From UBA6912 sp041611095 (GTDB taxonomy: Bacteria > Actinomycetota > Acidimicrobiia > Spongiisociales > UBA5794), in NCBI GenBank assembly GCA_041611095.1, contig JBFINP010000021.1, forward strand, positions 1 to 46,875: a stretch of DNA of 46,875 bases. The letters run 5' to 3'. How positions within the stretch are numbered: position 1 is the first letter of the stretch; each line of letters starts with the position of its first letter. Positions 1 through 7,447 of the stretch are shown in pieces. Under the pieces are notes generated by a model. It made no database searches, was not told the DNA's origin, and saw only the letters and a program-made list of their open reading frames with translations. The translations under genes were made by a program, and so were the position numbers.

Positions 1-66
1 GCTGCTGCCGCGCCCCCACCGCGCCCCGAGGCCCCCGCAGCAGCCAAGCCGACCCAGATGTCTTGA
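1..66 (+). CDS. C-terminal tail of an unidentified gene (partial)
   Basis: An open frame enters from the left edge and stops at TGA 64-66, giving 21 residues of Ala/Pro-rich sequence ending KPTQMS. Two strong hairpins follow directly, which fits the end of a transcription unit. The tail is too short and low in complexity to assign a family. It could be a disordered C-terminal extension, and the reading frame itself is only weakly supported. Confidence 0.35.
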   Translation, partial: AAAAPPPRPEAPAAAKPTQMS

Positions 67-68
67 GC

Positions 69-101
69 GCAGAACGCCCCCGCAACGCGGGGGCGTTCTG
101 C
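69..101. terminator. Perfect 15-bp hairpin, likely bidirectional terminator
   Basis: Positions 69-83 pair perfectly with 87-101 around a 3-nt AAC loop; the stem is GC-rich. There is no T-run on either side. It lies between the stop of the leftmost plus-strand frame and the 3' end of the minus-strand tRNA-Glu, so it could end transcription from both directions. Confidence 0.65.
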
Positions 102-104
102 GAA

Positions 105-127
105 CGTGCCTGCCAAAGGCAGGCACG
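105..127. terminator. 10-bp hairpin next to tRNA-Glu 3' end
   Basis: Positions 105-114 (CGTGCCTGCC) pair with 118-127 around an AAA loop. It starts 3 nt after the tRNA-Glu discriminator base (minus strand) and stands in tandem with the 69-101 hairpin. It probably ends or helps process the tRNA transcript. Confidence 0.55.
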
Positions 128-129
128 CG

Positions 130-202
130 TAGCCCCGACCGGATTTGAACCGGCGTTACCGCCTTGAGAGGGCGGCGTCCTAGGCCACTAGACGACGGGG
201 CC
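130..202 (-). tRNA. tRNA-Glu (anticodon CTC)
   Basis: Read on the minus strand, the sequence folds as a cloverleaf. The 7-bp acceptor starts GGCCCCG, the D-arm begins GTCTAG, the anticodon stem CCGCC/GGCGG encloses loop CTCTCAA with anticodon CTC, and the T-arm is GCCGG-TTCAAAT-CCGGT. The discriminator is A at position 130 and no CCA is encoded. It follows tRNA-Gln in the same direction, probably in one transcript. Its product is the substrate of the GluRS encoded at 3522-4964. Confidence 0.95.
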
Positions 203-266
203 GCACGAGCGACGATGGTAGCCGCTCGACGAGGGTGGTCACTGCGGAGCAGGACCGCCCCGGGCG

Positions 267-338
267 CTCGGGGGGGAGGACTCGAACCCCCAATGACGGG
301 ACCAGAACCCGGCGTGTTGCCAATTACACCACCCCCGA
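267..338 (-). tRNA. tRNA-Gln (anticodon CTG)
   Basis: Minus-strand cloverleaf. Acceptor TCGGGGG pairs with CCCCCGA, the D-arm is GTG/CAC, the anticodon loop TTCTGGT gives anticodon CTG, and the T-loop is TTCGAGT. The outermost anticodon-stem pair looks mismatched (C-T). The discriminator is G at 267 and no CCA is encoded. No GlnRS gene is seen, and GatCAB is encoded at 26311-29536, so this tRNA is probably charged with Glu by GltX and then amidated. Confidence 0.95.
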
Positions 339-349
339 AGGGCCCGTAG

Positions 350-379
350 AGGATAGGGAGACCACCCCGAAAAGGCCAA
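350..379 (-). promoter_or_regulatory. Promoter for the tRNA-Gln/tRNA-Glu transcript
   Basis: On the minus strand, TTGGCC (374-379) and TATCCT (350-355) are separated by 18 nt. The -10 ends 11 nt before the tRNA-Gln 5' end. This is a good match to a primary-sigma promoter. Confidence 0.55.
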
Positions 380-403
380 GCTGGCGGGGTTCGAACATAG
401 CCG

Positions 404-431
404 TTGATTAGTCCCCTGCCGTGGGTACGCT
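404..431 (+). promoter_or_regulatory. Promoter of the lipoprotein pair, near-leaderless
   Basis: TTGATT (404-409), a 16-nt spacer and TACGCT (426-431) precede the ATG at 441 by 9 nt. The predicted transcription start therefore falls at or just before the ATG. No Shine-Dalgarno sequence is present, so the mRNA is probably leaderless or nearly so. Confidence 0.5.
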
Positions 432-440
432 TCGCCCGGG

Positions 441-1811
441 ATGAAAGGCAAAGCTCGCCTCGGGGGGATCATCGCAGCGCTGGCGCTGGTGGCAGCGGCA
501 TGCTCCTCAGCTACGCCGTCCCTCGTCGGCGACGACGACGTCGCTGCGGGCCCGGTCACCACCATCGCCGGTGCCGACACCACGCCGGCTCCGACGGAAG
601 CGACCGCGACAACCGCAGCGTGCAGCTCGGCCGGCGGCGAAGCCGTGCCATGGACGAGCGAGGTCGCGGTCGAAGCCACCACCTACCAGGAGCCGGGCAA
701 CGGCGAACCCGGCGTGCAGGCAGTCGTGTACCCCCACCCCGACTATCGGGGCAGACCGTGGTCGCAGTGGGGGCAGGGTTACGTCACGAGCCACGGGCGG
801 TTCTACTCGGCCGTTGGTGACCACCTGGGCGCAGACGGCAACTCCTACATCTACGAGTACGACCCCGAGACCTCGACGCTGACCCTGATCACCGACATCC
901 TCGACGTGGTCGACCACGTCGAGGGCGACTGGGGATTCGGCAAGGTGCACGCCCAGATGGTCGAGGGGCCCTGCGGTGAGATCTTCCTCTCGACGTATTG
1001 GGGTTCCCGCCGCGGGCTCGAGTTCACCGAGGGTTACCAGGGCGACCTGCTCCTCGAGCTCGACCCCGACGCACGAACCACGGCGGAGGTCGGGGTGATC
1101 CTGCCCGAGCATGGTGTCGCCTCCCTCGCCAGCTGGCCTGAGGGCGGCCTGCTCTACGCCGAAGCCACCGATCCCTTCGCACAGAAGCAGGGGTCGTTCG
1201 TCGTCCTCGACGCCGAAACCGGCGAGGTCGTGTTCGAAAACGACGATGATGCCCACGGCGGGTATCGCACCATCGCCGTCGATCCCAGCGGGCGGGCCTT
1301 TATCACATGGAACGACACCTCGCTGGCCGTCTATGACCCCGCAACGAACACTTTGACACCCACCGACCTGAAGATGCCGGGCGGCACGCTGCGGGGTGCG
1401 ACGGTCGCCGACGCCGACGGCACGGTCTACGCCGTCAGTAAGGAACCGCCGGTCTTCTTCTCCCTCAGCGCCGACGGTGAGATCACCGAGATGACGCCGG
1501 CCACCGGGTACACAACGTCCATCGCTCTCGCACCCGACGGCAGCCGCTTCTACTACGTGCCGAGCGCCCACGGACGGTCGTGGCAGCAGGGCGCGCCCCT
1601 CATCGCCGTAGACACGGCGACCGGCGAGCAGGAAGTCGTGGTCGAACTGCAGCCCATCGTGGGCGAGGCCATGGGCATGCTGCTCGGCGGCACTTACGGC
1701 GTGTCGGTCGACGCAACGGGCAAGCGTGTCTACATCGGGCTGAACTCGGGCGATGCAGCGACGGGGGACGACTTCGGCGAGATCGTGCTCGTGGTGGTGA
1801 CCCTCCCGTGA
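441..1811 (+). CDS. Predicted beta-propeller lipoprotein, function unknown
   Basis: 456 aa. The N-terminus is a lipoprotein signal: basic residues, a hydrophobic stretch, and a lipobox ending in Cys21 (VAAAC), then an acidic/Thr-rich linker to about residue 75. The rest holds WD/YVTN-type blade motifs such as VLDAETGEVVF, IAVDPSGRAFITW and SIALAPDGSRFYYVPS, so a seven- or eight-bladed extracytoplasmic propeller is likely. Its stop overlaps the GTG of the next gene by 4 nt, so the two are co-translated. I do not recognise an enzyme active site. The pair sits between gltX and the tRNA-Gln/Glu genes that often accompany it in actinobacteria. A methylamine dehydrogenase heavy chain was considered and rejected. 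Confidence 0.85.
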   Translation: MKGKARLGGIIAALALVAAACSSATPSLVGDDDVAAGPVTTIAGADTTPAPTEATATTAACSSAGGEAVPWTSEVAVEATTYQEPGNGEPGVQAVVYPHPDYRGRPWSQWGQGYVTSHGRFYSAVGDHLGADGNSYIYEYDPETSTLTLITDILDVVDHVEGDWGFGKVHAQMVEGPCGEIFLSTYWGSRRGLEFTEGYQGDLLLELDPDARTTAEVGVILPEHGVASLASWPEGGLLYAEATDPFAQKQGSFVVLDAETGEVVFENDDDAHGGYRTIAVDPSGRAFITWNDTSLAVYDPATNTLTPTDLKMPGGTLRGATVADADGTVYAVSKEPPVFFSLSADGEITEMTPATGYTTSIALAPDGSRFYYVPSAHGRSWQQGAPLIAVDTATGEQEVVVELQPIVGEAMGMLLGGTYGVSVDATGKRVYIGLNSGDAATGDDFGEIVLVVVTLP

Positions 1812-3514
1812 GACACGCCGCGGGGCTCGCGGCGTTCTTCATCCTCATCACCGCTTGTTCCCAGGCCCCGGACCCCGACGCCGGACCGCCCTCTCCGACC
1901 GATGGCGTGGTGTCGACCGATGCGGTGTCGACCGATGCGGTGTCGACCGATGCGGTGGCCGGCAGCGTCCAAGCCGCGGACGACCTCACCTGCTGGGCAG
2001 CCGAACCGGCGACAGGCTCGCCGGTGTTGGCATATGCGGACATCACCGAGCAGTCGGGGCTCATCAGCCCCCTCACCGGGATGCGAGCGCATGCCGCGGC
2101 GTGGGGTGACGTCGACGGCGACCTCGCCGCAGACCTGTTCGTCGGTACCTTCGCCAAGGCGCGTCCCGGGGTGTACGCGCAGCGTGGCGCCACGGGACCG
2201 TCGCCCGACCGGTTGCTGCTCGGGGACGACACCGGGTTCATCGTGGACGAGCAGTTTCCCGAGGAGTACGGCCGAACGAGTGGCGCGGTCTTCGCCGACC
2301 TCGATGGCGACGGAGATCATGACCTCGTCGCATCGCGAAATGGCGGCGGTCGTGATCCAGGCGTTGCGACGGAGGTGTTCGAGAACACGGGCGACGGCTT
2401 CGCCGTCGCGACGTCGGGGATCGACTCGGAGCTCGGTGGCCGATCTGTCGGTGTCCTCGACATCGACGAGGACGGCCTGCTCGACCTGTTGATCGTGGAG
2501 GACCGCTACCGGCGCGGATCGAGTCGGCTCTATCGCAACCTCGGTGGGTTGGCCTTCGAAGACGTGACGGAGTCGATGGGGCTGGGAACCGGCGTGGACG
2601 GCCTCGGCATCGCCACGAGCGACCTCAACGACGACGGTCACACCGACGTGGTCATCGCAGGCTCCAACCGGGTGTTCGCCGGGACGGGAGCCGGTCTCAC
2701 CGAGGTGCCGGATGCGATACCTCCATGGGAGACCTTCGGCAACGAGGACGACGTTGCCGGAGCCGCCATCGCCGACGTCAACCGCGACGGCCGCCTCGAC
2801 CTGGTCATCGGCCATCACTACAACAGCACCCTCAGTCAGGGCCGTGGGGTGCCCGTCCGGCTCTATCTCAATCGAACCGAATTGCCAGGAGACCCGATCT
2901 CTTTCGAGGACATCACCGAGAGCGCGGGACTCGCCGGGTTGCCCACCAAGGCGCCCCACGTCGAGCTGGCCGACCTCGACAACGATGGCTGGGTCGACGT
3001 CGTCACGACCGCATCGGCGAGCGACGGCACGGCGCCTGCCGTGTTCCGAAACCTCGGTCTCGAGGGCGGCGTGCCCCGATTCGAGACACCCGACGGGCTG
3101 GGCAGCGCCCAGTACTGGGTGACCGGGCCCACGGCCGACGTGGACCGCGACGGCCGGCTCGACATCCTGCTGGTCGAATGGGAACCACGTCTCCCGTCGC
3201 TGCTCCTGCAGAACCAGGCGACATCCGGCCACTGGCTGGAGGTGTCGGTCGGAGCCGAGTGGGGCGGCGGAATCGGCACCCGCGTCGACGTCTACGAAGC
3301 CGGCGGTGCCGGCGACCCGTCACGACTGGTCGGCAGCAGGGAGATCGTGGCGTCGCTCGGCTACACGGCGGGGTCGCTCCACCTCGCCCACTTCGGGCTG
3401 GGCGAGCTGACCGAGGTCGACGTCGTGGTGCGTCCTCCACGATCCGAACCCGTGACGCTGGAACGCATCGCCGTCGATCGCCACATCCGGCTCCCTGCCG
3501 GGTGTGGCAGCTGA
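1808..3514 (+). CDS. FG-GAP/VCBS repeat lipoprotein with ASPIC/UnbV domain
   Basis: 568 aa from GTG 1808, which overlaps the upstream stop by 4 nt. That start gives a clean lipoprotein signal with lipobox ITAC and Cys17; the longer open frame upstream is only a shadow. Residues about 75-450 contain repeated Asp-rich calcium-loop motifs (DVDGDLAAD, DLDGDGDHD, DIDEDGLLD, DLNDDGHTD, DVNRDGRLD, DLDNDGWVD, DVDRDGRLD) typical of FG-GAP/VCBS propellers. The last ~95 residues (WLEVSVG, GIGTRVDVYEAGG, SLGYTAGS, HFGLGELTEVDVVV) match the ASPIC/UnbV domain. A perfect triplicated 15-bp repeat encodes VSTDA three times near the N-terminus. It is probably a surface-anchored binding or adhesion protein; the ligand is unknown. 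Confidence 0.9.
   Translation: MRHAAGLAAFFILITACSQAPDPDAGPPSPTDGVVSTDAVSTDAVSTDAVAGSVQAADDLTCWAAEPATGSPVLAYADITEQSGLISPLTGMRAHAAAWGDVDGDLAADLFVGTFAKARPGVYAQRGATGPSPDRLLLGDDTGFIVDEQFPEEYGRTSGAVFADLDGDGDHDLVASRNGGGRDPGVATEVFENTGDGFAVATSGIDSELGGRSVGVLDIDEDGLLDLLIVEDRYRRGSSRLYRNLGGLAFEDVTESMGLGTGVDGLGIATSDLNDDGHTDVVIAGSNRVFAGTGAGLTEVPDAIPPWETFGNEDDVAGAAIADVNRDGRLDLVIGHHYNSTLSQGRGVPVRLYLNRTELPGDPISFEDITESAGLAGLPTKAPHVELADLDNDGWVDVVTTASASDGTAPAVFRNLGLEGGVPRFETPDGLGSAQYWVTGPTADVDRDGRLDILLVEWEPRLPSLLLQNQATSGHWLEVSVGAEWGGGIGTRVDVYEAGGAGDPSRLVGSREIVASLGYTAGSLHLAHFGLGELTEVDVVVRPPRSEPVTLERIAVDRHIRLPAGCGS
1910..1954 (+). repeat. Three perfect tandem copies of a 15-bp unit
   Basis: The unit GTGTCGACCGATGCG occurs three times head to tail, encoding VSTDA x3 in the linker after the lipoprotein Cys. 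The unit is a multiple of three, so copy-number change by slippage would alter linker length without a frameshift. Confidence 0.9.
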
Positions 3515-3521
3515 GCACGCA

Positions 3522-4964
3522 TCACATCCGCGCCGATGCGGCCTCCAGTCGAGCCAGCGTGCGCTCACGGCCCAGAGCTTCGATGGACTCGAAGAGCGGA
3601 GGGCTCACCGACGACCCCGTCACCGCCACGCGTAGCGGCTGGAGGCCCTTGCGGGCCGAGAGCTCGAGCTCGTCGAGGAGTTCCCGCAGCGTTGTCTCGA
3701 TCGTCGTCGTGTCCCAGGGGTCGGCCGCGGCGAGGCGGCTGAGCGCACCGATGACGGCCTCCTTGGCGCCGGCCTTGGTCATCACCTTGTCCCAAGACGT
3801 CTCGTCGTAGCCGATATCGCCGAACAGGAACCGCACTTGGGGTCCGATCTCGGTGAGCAGCTTCGTGCGCTCCTGGACCAATGGGGCTACGCGGGCGAAC
3901 TCGTCACGCTCGTTGGCGGCGAGGGACCGTCCCAGCTCCTCCTCGACGAAGGGCAAGGCCCGGTCGACGAACTCGTCCACGGAGAGGTCCCGGATGTACA
4001 CGCCGTTCATCCACTCCAGCTTGGTGACGTCGAAGACCGCAGGGCTCTTCGACACTCCACCGAGGTCGAAGCGCTCGACCATGTCGGCCAGTGAGACGAT
4101 CTCCTCGTCGGTGCCGGGCGACCACGACAGGATGGCGAGGTAGTTCCGGACCGCCTCGGCGAGGTACCCGTCGGTGCGGTAGGCATTGATGGCGGTGTGG
4201 CCGTGGCGTTTGGAGAGCTTGGATCCGTCGGGCCCCATCAGGAGTGGCAGATGCGCATAGGCAGGTGGAGTCCCGCCCAGCGCATGGGTGAGCAGGATGT
4301 GCTTGGGCGTCGACGACAGCAGGTCCTCGCCGCGCACCACGTGGGTGATCCGGAAGTCGAAGTCATCGACGGTGCTCGCCAGGTGATAGGTAGGGGAACC
4401 GTCCGAGCGGAGGATCACGAAATCGTCTACCTGGACATGATCGAACCGGACCTCGCCTCGCACGACATCTTCGAACGTCGTCTCTCCGGGGCGAGGAACG
4501 GCGAAGCGAACCGGCGCCGCCGCGCCCGCCTCGAACCGGGAGCGGGCCTCGTCGTCGGCCAGCCGGAACCGGCCGTCGTAAGCCGGCGGCTTGCCCGCCT
4601 GCTGCGCCTCCCGGCGGAACTCATCGAGCTGCTCGGGCGTCTCGAACGAGTAGTAGGCCGCTCCCGACGCCACCAGCGCAGCCGCCGCCTCCCGGTAGCG
4701 CTCCAATCGGGCGCTCTGGCGGTACGGCTCGTGCGGGCCGCCGGCCTCGATCCCCTCGTCCCAATCGAGCCCCAACCACCGCATGCTGTCAACGATGTCG
4801 TCGTAGTACTCCTGGGTCGACCGCGCCACGTCCGTGTCGTCGCTGCGCAAGATCAGCGTCCCGCCGGCGTGGCGGGCAAACAGCCAGTTGTACAGGGCGG
4901 TGCGGCCCCCACCGACGTGAAGGTACCCCGTCGGCGAGGGGGCGAATCGGACGCGAACCGTCAC
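3522..4964 (-). CDS. gltX: Glutamyl-tRNA synthetase
   Basis: 480 aa class I synthetase that attaches glutamate to tRNA-Glu. The N-terminus carries FAPSPTGYLHVGG, the HIGH-like motif at residues 16-19. The KMSKS-like motif is KLSKR at 249-253, and the C-terminal third is the helical anticodon-binding part. The start is GTG 4964, overlapping the stop of the upstream FAH gene by 4 nt, so the two are coupled. GatCAB is encoded in this window and no GlnRS is seen, so the enzyme is probably non-discriminating and also charges tRNA-Gln; this is inferred from context. In M. tuberculosis gltX (Rv2992c) likewise follows an FAH-family gene (Rv2993c). Confidence 0.97.
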   Translation of the reverse strand: MTVRVRFAPSPTGYLHVGGGRTALYNWLFARHAGGTLILRSDDTDVARSTQEYYDDIVDSMRWLGLDWDEGIEAGGPHEPYRQSARLERYREAAAALVASGAAYYSFETPEQLDEFRREAQQAGKPPAYDGRFRLADDEARSRFEAGAAAPVRFAVPRPGETTFEDVVRGEVRFDHVQVDDFVILRSDGSPTYHLASTVDDFDFRITHVVRGEDLLSSTPKHILLTHALGGTPPAYAHLPLLMGPDGSKLSKRHGHTAINAYRTDGYLAEAVRNYLAILSWSPGTDEEIVSLADMVERFDLGGVSKSPAVFDVTKLEWMNGVYIRDLSVDEFVDRALPFVEEELGRSLAANERDEFARVAPLVQERTKLLTEIGPQVRFLFGDIGYDETSWDKVMTKAGAKEAVIGALSRLAAADPWDTTTIETTLRELLDELELSARKGLQPLRVAVTGSSVSPPLFESIEALGRERTLARLEAASARM

Positions 4965-5725
4965 GCCGCCACCACGGGGTTGACCAGCACGCCGACGCCC
5001 TCGATCTCGACCTCCACCCGATCTCCCGCCTCGATCGGCCCGACTCCGGCCGGGGTGCCGGTGAGGATCACGTCACCGGGGAGCAGGGTCATGATCTCTG
5101 AGATGAACGAGACGAGCTCGCCGACACCAAAGACCATGTCGCTCGTCGAGCCGGCCTGGCGGATGTCGCCGTTCACCCGGCAGATGATCGACAGGTCCTC
5201 CCGAGGATCGAGTTCGGTGTCGATGGCCGGCCCGAGCGGGCAGAACGTGTCGAAGCCCTTGGCACGGGTGAACTTGCCGTCCTCACGTTGCAGGTCGCGG
5301 GCGGTGATGTCGTTGGCCGCGGTGTAACCCAGGATGTGCCGACCCACGTCCTCGATCGCCACGTTCCGGGTGACCGTGCCGATGACGACGGCCAGCTCGG
5401 CCTCGTGGTGCACCTCGTCCGACATCTTCGGCAAGCGAACCGCTTGCAGCGGACCGATCACCGTCGTCGGAGGCTTGAGGAAGATGACCGGTACCTCTGG
5501 GACTGGATTACCCATCTCGGCGGCATGATCGGCGTAGTTGCGGCCCACCGCGACGATCTTCGTCGGGATGACCGGTGCGAGGAGCCGGGCCCGATCCCAC
5601 GCCACCAGCGTCTCGGTCGGCTCCCATGCCACGAACGGGGTGCCGCGGTGGAGCCGGATACCCTCCGGCTCGACGGCGCCGTAGGTGATGTCGTCGACCT
5701 CGGAGTCGACGCGGACGATCTTCAT
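4961..5725 (-). CDS. Fumarylacetoacetate hydrolase (FAH) family protein
   Basis: 254 aa. This family splits or decarboxylates acylpyruvates and related 2-oxo acids with a divalent metal. The ligand signature is visible as HHEAE (Glu108, Glu110) and AAND (Asp139), with the family sequence VGRNYADHAAEMG at about 60-72 and the C-terminal motif LLPGDVILTGTPAGVGP. Length is typical of the single-domain group. The gene overlaps gltX by 4 nt. The exact substrate (fumarylpyruvate, acylpyruvate or oxaloacetate) cannot be read from sequence. The same gene precedes gltX in mycobacteria. Confidence 0.9.
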   Translation of the reverse strand: MKIVRVDSEVDDITYGAVEPEGIRLHRGTPFVAWEPTETLVAWDRARLLAPVIPTKIVAVGRNYADHAAEMGNPVPEVPVIFLKPPTTVIGPLQAVRLPKMSDEVHHEAELAVVIGTVTRNVAIEDVGRHILGYTAANDITARDLQREDGKFTRAKGFDTFCPLGPAIDTELDPREDLSIICRVNGDIRQAGSTSDMVFGVGELVSFISEIMTLLPGDVILTGTPAGVGPIEAGDRVEVEIEGVGVLVNPVVAA

Positions 5726-5750
5726 GGCCGCCCGGAGGACGGACGGATGG

Positions 5751-6272
5751 TCATGCGAGGATGAGGCGCTCGCCGCTCACCATGCGGGCGCGGAGATCGT
5801 CGAGAGGAGCGACCAGGTTCTCGATCGGCACTGCCGTGACGAGCGCGCGCGCCTTGGCGGCGTCGTGACCGAGGTTGGCGAGCCATTGGGCACGATCCCG
5901 TTTCAGCTCATCGATCAAGCTAACGGGAATACCGTCGGCGACGTACCCGAGGATGGTCATGGCCACGTCGACGTCGCGCATGATCGGAGCTCGTCCGTAG
6001 TGGGAGGCTCGGGCCGTGGCGAGCGCCATCAACGCCGCCTCGACGTTGTGCAGGTCTTCGCCGGGCGCCAGCTCGGGATGCCGCTCCGTGACGAGCCTCA
6101 GGGCGTAGCCGGCGTCGGGCGTCGTCGTGCCGAAGGCGCCGCCCCAAGGCGTCTCGTCGGGGGACCGGATCTCACCGGGGCGCCGCGGCCGCCAGCGGCG
6201 CGCCGGCGCAGGGCCGGGTTCCGGGCGCGGCAGGTCGGCGATCTCGAGCTCGATGTTCGGTTGCTGTCCCAT
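5751..6272 (-). CDS. Conserved-looking protein of unknown function
   Basis: 173 aa, cytoplasmic by composition, with no signal peptide or membrane segment. The N-terminal third is Pro/Arg-rich (PRPEPGPAPARRWRPRR). The rest is mostly helical with the pattern TPDAGYALRLV, EDLHNVEAALMALATARASHYGR and MTILGYVADGIP. I do not recognise the family. The start is supported by a TAGCAT hexamer 9 nt upstream (6282-6287), fitting the near-leaderless pattern seen elsewhere in the window. It ends 25 nt before the FAH gene start, so it probably heads the FAH-gltX operon. Confidence 0.75.
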   Translation of the reverse strand: MGQQPNIELEIADLPRPEPGPAPARRWRPRRPGEIRSPDETPWGGAFGTTTPDAGYALRLVTERHPELAPGEDLHNVEAALMALATARASHYGRAPIMRDVDVAMTILGYVADGIPVSLIDELKRDRAQWLANLGHDAAKARALVTAVPIENLVAPLDDLRARMVSGERLILA

Positions 6273-6281
6273 GGGTGCGGC

Positions 6282-6287
6282 ATGCTA
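6282..6287 (-). promoter_or_regulatory. -10 hexamer TAGCAT before the 173-aa gene
   Basis: The hexamer lies 9 nt before ATG 6272 with no Shine-Dalgarno sequence, giving a predicted transcript starting within a few bases of the ATG. Confidence 0.4.
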
Positions 6288-6327
6288 CTCCGGCGGCCGG
6301 GCACGCCGGCTTGCACGCTACGACCGA

Positions 6328-7362
6328 TCAACCCTCGACGGGCGTCAACCATCCGTGGGGGTCATCCGCCTTGCCGACGTGGAGGTCGGTGAGAGCGTTG
6401 CGCAGCGCCAGCGTGTGGCTGCCGACCTCTCCGGTGCCGACTGCGACCTCTTCTCCGTCGATCACCAGCGTGCCGACAGCGGCGAGCACCGCAGCGGTGC
6501 CGGACAGGGCGGCTTCGGCGTCATCGCCCGCAGACCACTCGATGAGGTCGTCGATGTGGACGGACGACCGTTCGTCCACCTCGTAGCCCATGTCACCCGC
6601 CAGCGTGAGGATCGAGTCGCGGGTCACACCGTGCAGGAACGCCTCGCTCAGAGCCGGTGTCACGACACGGTCCGGATTGATCATGAGGAAGTTGGCCGCC
6701 CCCGTCTCCTGGATCACCCCGCCGGGGGCGAAGAGCACCTGATCGGCGCCGAGATCCTGCTTGGCGCGCATCGTCGGGCCGAGCGCCATCACGTAGTTGG
6801 CGCCCGACTTCACCCGACCGAACTGGGGTGTCGTGCGGGGCTGATCGGTCTCGACCGCCAGCTTGAGCGGCCGGATGCCCCCCTTGAAGTAGTCACCGAC
6901 GGGGCTGGCGAGGACGTACAGCAGCGCTTGGGACGATGGCACTGCGGCGGCGCCGATGTTGGGCACCGTCCCGACCATCGTCGGCCGTAGGTAGAGAGAG
7001 CCGGGTGCAGCCGGCACCTCGTCGATGCAGGCTCGCACCACGTCGATCACCATCTCTGTGATCAGAGCCTCGGGCGGGGACGGAAGCATGAGGATCCCGG
7101 CCGAGGTCTGCATGCGCCGCACGTGGGCATCGAGCCGGAAGATTCGCACCACCCCGTCGACACCTCGGTGGGCCTTCAACCCCTCGAAGCATGCGCTCCC
7201 GTAGTGCAGGACGTGGGTCGCCGGATGCATCTCGAAGGGCTCGACGGGGCCGAGCACCGGCTCGGTCCACTCACCGTCTACCCAGTGCGCCACCGCCATC
7301 ATGCTCGCAAAGACGCTGCCGAAGGGTGCGTTCGGCGCGGGCGGTGCAGACTGGGTCGTCAT
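6328..7362 (-). CDS. ilvE: Branched-chain amino acid aminotransferase (PLP class IV)
   Basis: 344 aa from ATG 7362, which has GGAGG 4 nt upstream; the open frame continues to 7572 but only as a shadow of intergenic and neighbouring sequence. The enzyme transfers amino groups between Leu/Ile/Val and 2-oxoglutarate. Fold-type IV signatures are visible: HVLHYGSACFEGLKAH at about 50-65, the PLP lysine in GRVKSGANY (Lys185), and FAPGGVIQETGAANF. It lies 85 nt downstream of the E1 dehydrogenase pair but has its own promoter, so it can be expressed separately. Its product 2-oxo acids are candidate substrates of that dehydrogenase. Confidence 0.93.
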   Translation of the reverse strand: MTTQSAPPAPNAPFGSVFASMMAVAHWVDGEWTEPVLGPVEPFEMHPATHVLHYGSACFEGLKAHRGVDGVVRIFRLDAHVRRMQTSAGILMLPSPPEALITEMVIDVVRACIDEVPAAPGSLYLRPTMVGTVPNIGAAAVPSSQALLYVLASPVGDYFKGGIRPLKLAVETDQPRTTPQFGRVKSGANYVMALGPTMRAKQDLGADQVLFAPGGVIQETGAANFLMINPDRVVTPALSEAFLHGVTRDSILTLAGDMGYEVDERSSVHIDDLIEWSAGDDAEAALSGTAAVLAAVGTLVIDGEEVAVGTGEVGSHTLALRNALTDLHVGKADDPHGWLTPVEG

Positions 7363-7390
7363 CGGGCCTCCATCCATTCCTGGTAGCGCA

Positions 7391-7419
7391 ACTGTATCGA
7401 CCGGGAGGAGTTGCACCAA
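7391..7419 (-). promoter_or_regulatory. ilvE promoter
   Basis: On the minus strand, TTGGTG (7414-7419) and TACAGT (7391-7396) are separated by exactly 17 nt, a good primary-sigma promoter. It leaves a leader of about 20 nt containing GGAGG before ATG 7362, unlike the leaderless arrangement at many other operon heads here. Confidence 0.55.
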
Positions 7420-7447
7420 TCGCGGCGACTGCGCTGCGGGGGGAGGC

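Noticed and set aside
507..1571. 354-codon open frame on the minus strand across the first lipoprotein gene
   Set aside because: It is antisense to a gene with a clear lipoprotein signal and blade motifs. Its own translation is Gly/Arg/Val-rich without motifs, as expected for shadows in GC-rich DNA. The same applies to 1730-3232 (minus) over the FG-GAP gene.
441..1811. First lipoprotein as a methylamine dehydrogenase heavy chain (MauB) partner for the MauA-like protein
   Set aside because: It is a predicted propeller, but I see no MauB-specific sequence. It is a lipoprotein, lies 8 kb away and is coupled to an FG-GAP protein instead.
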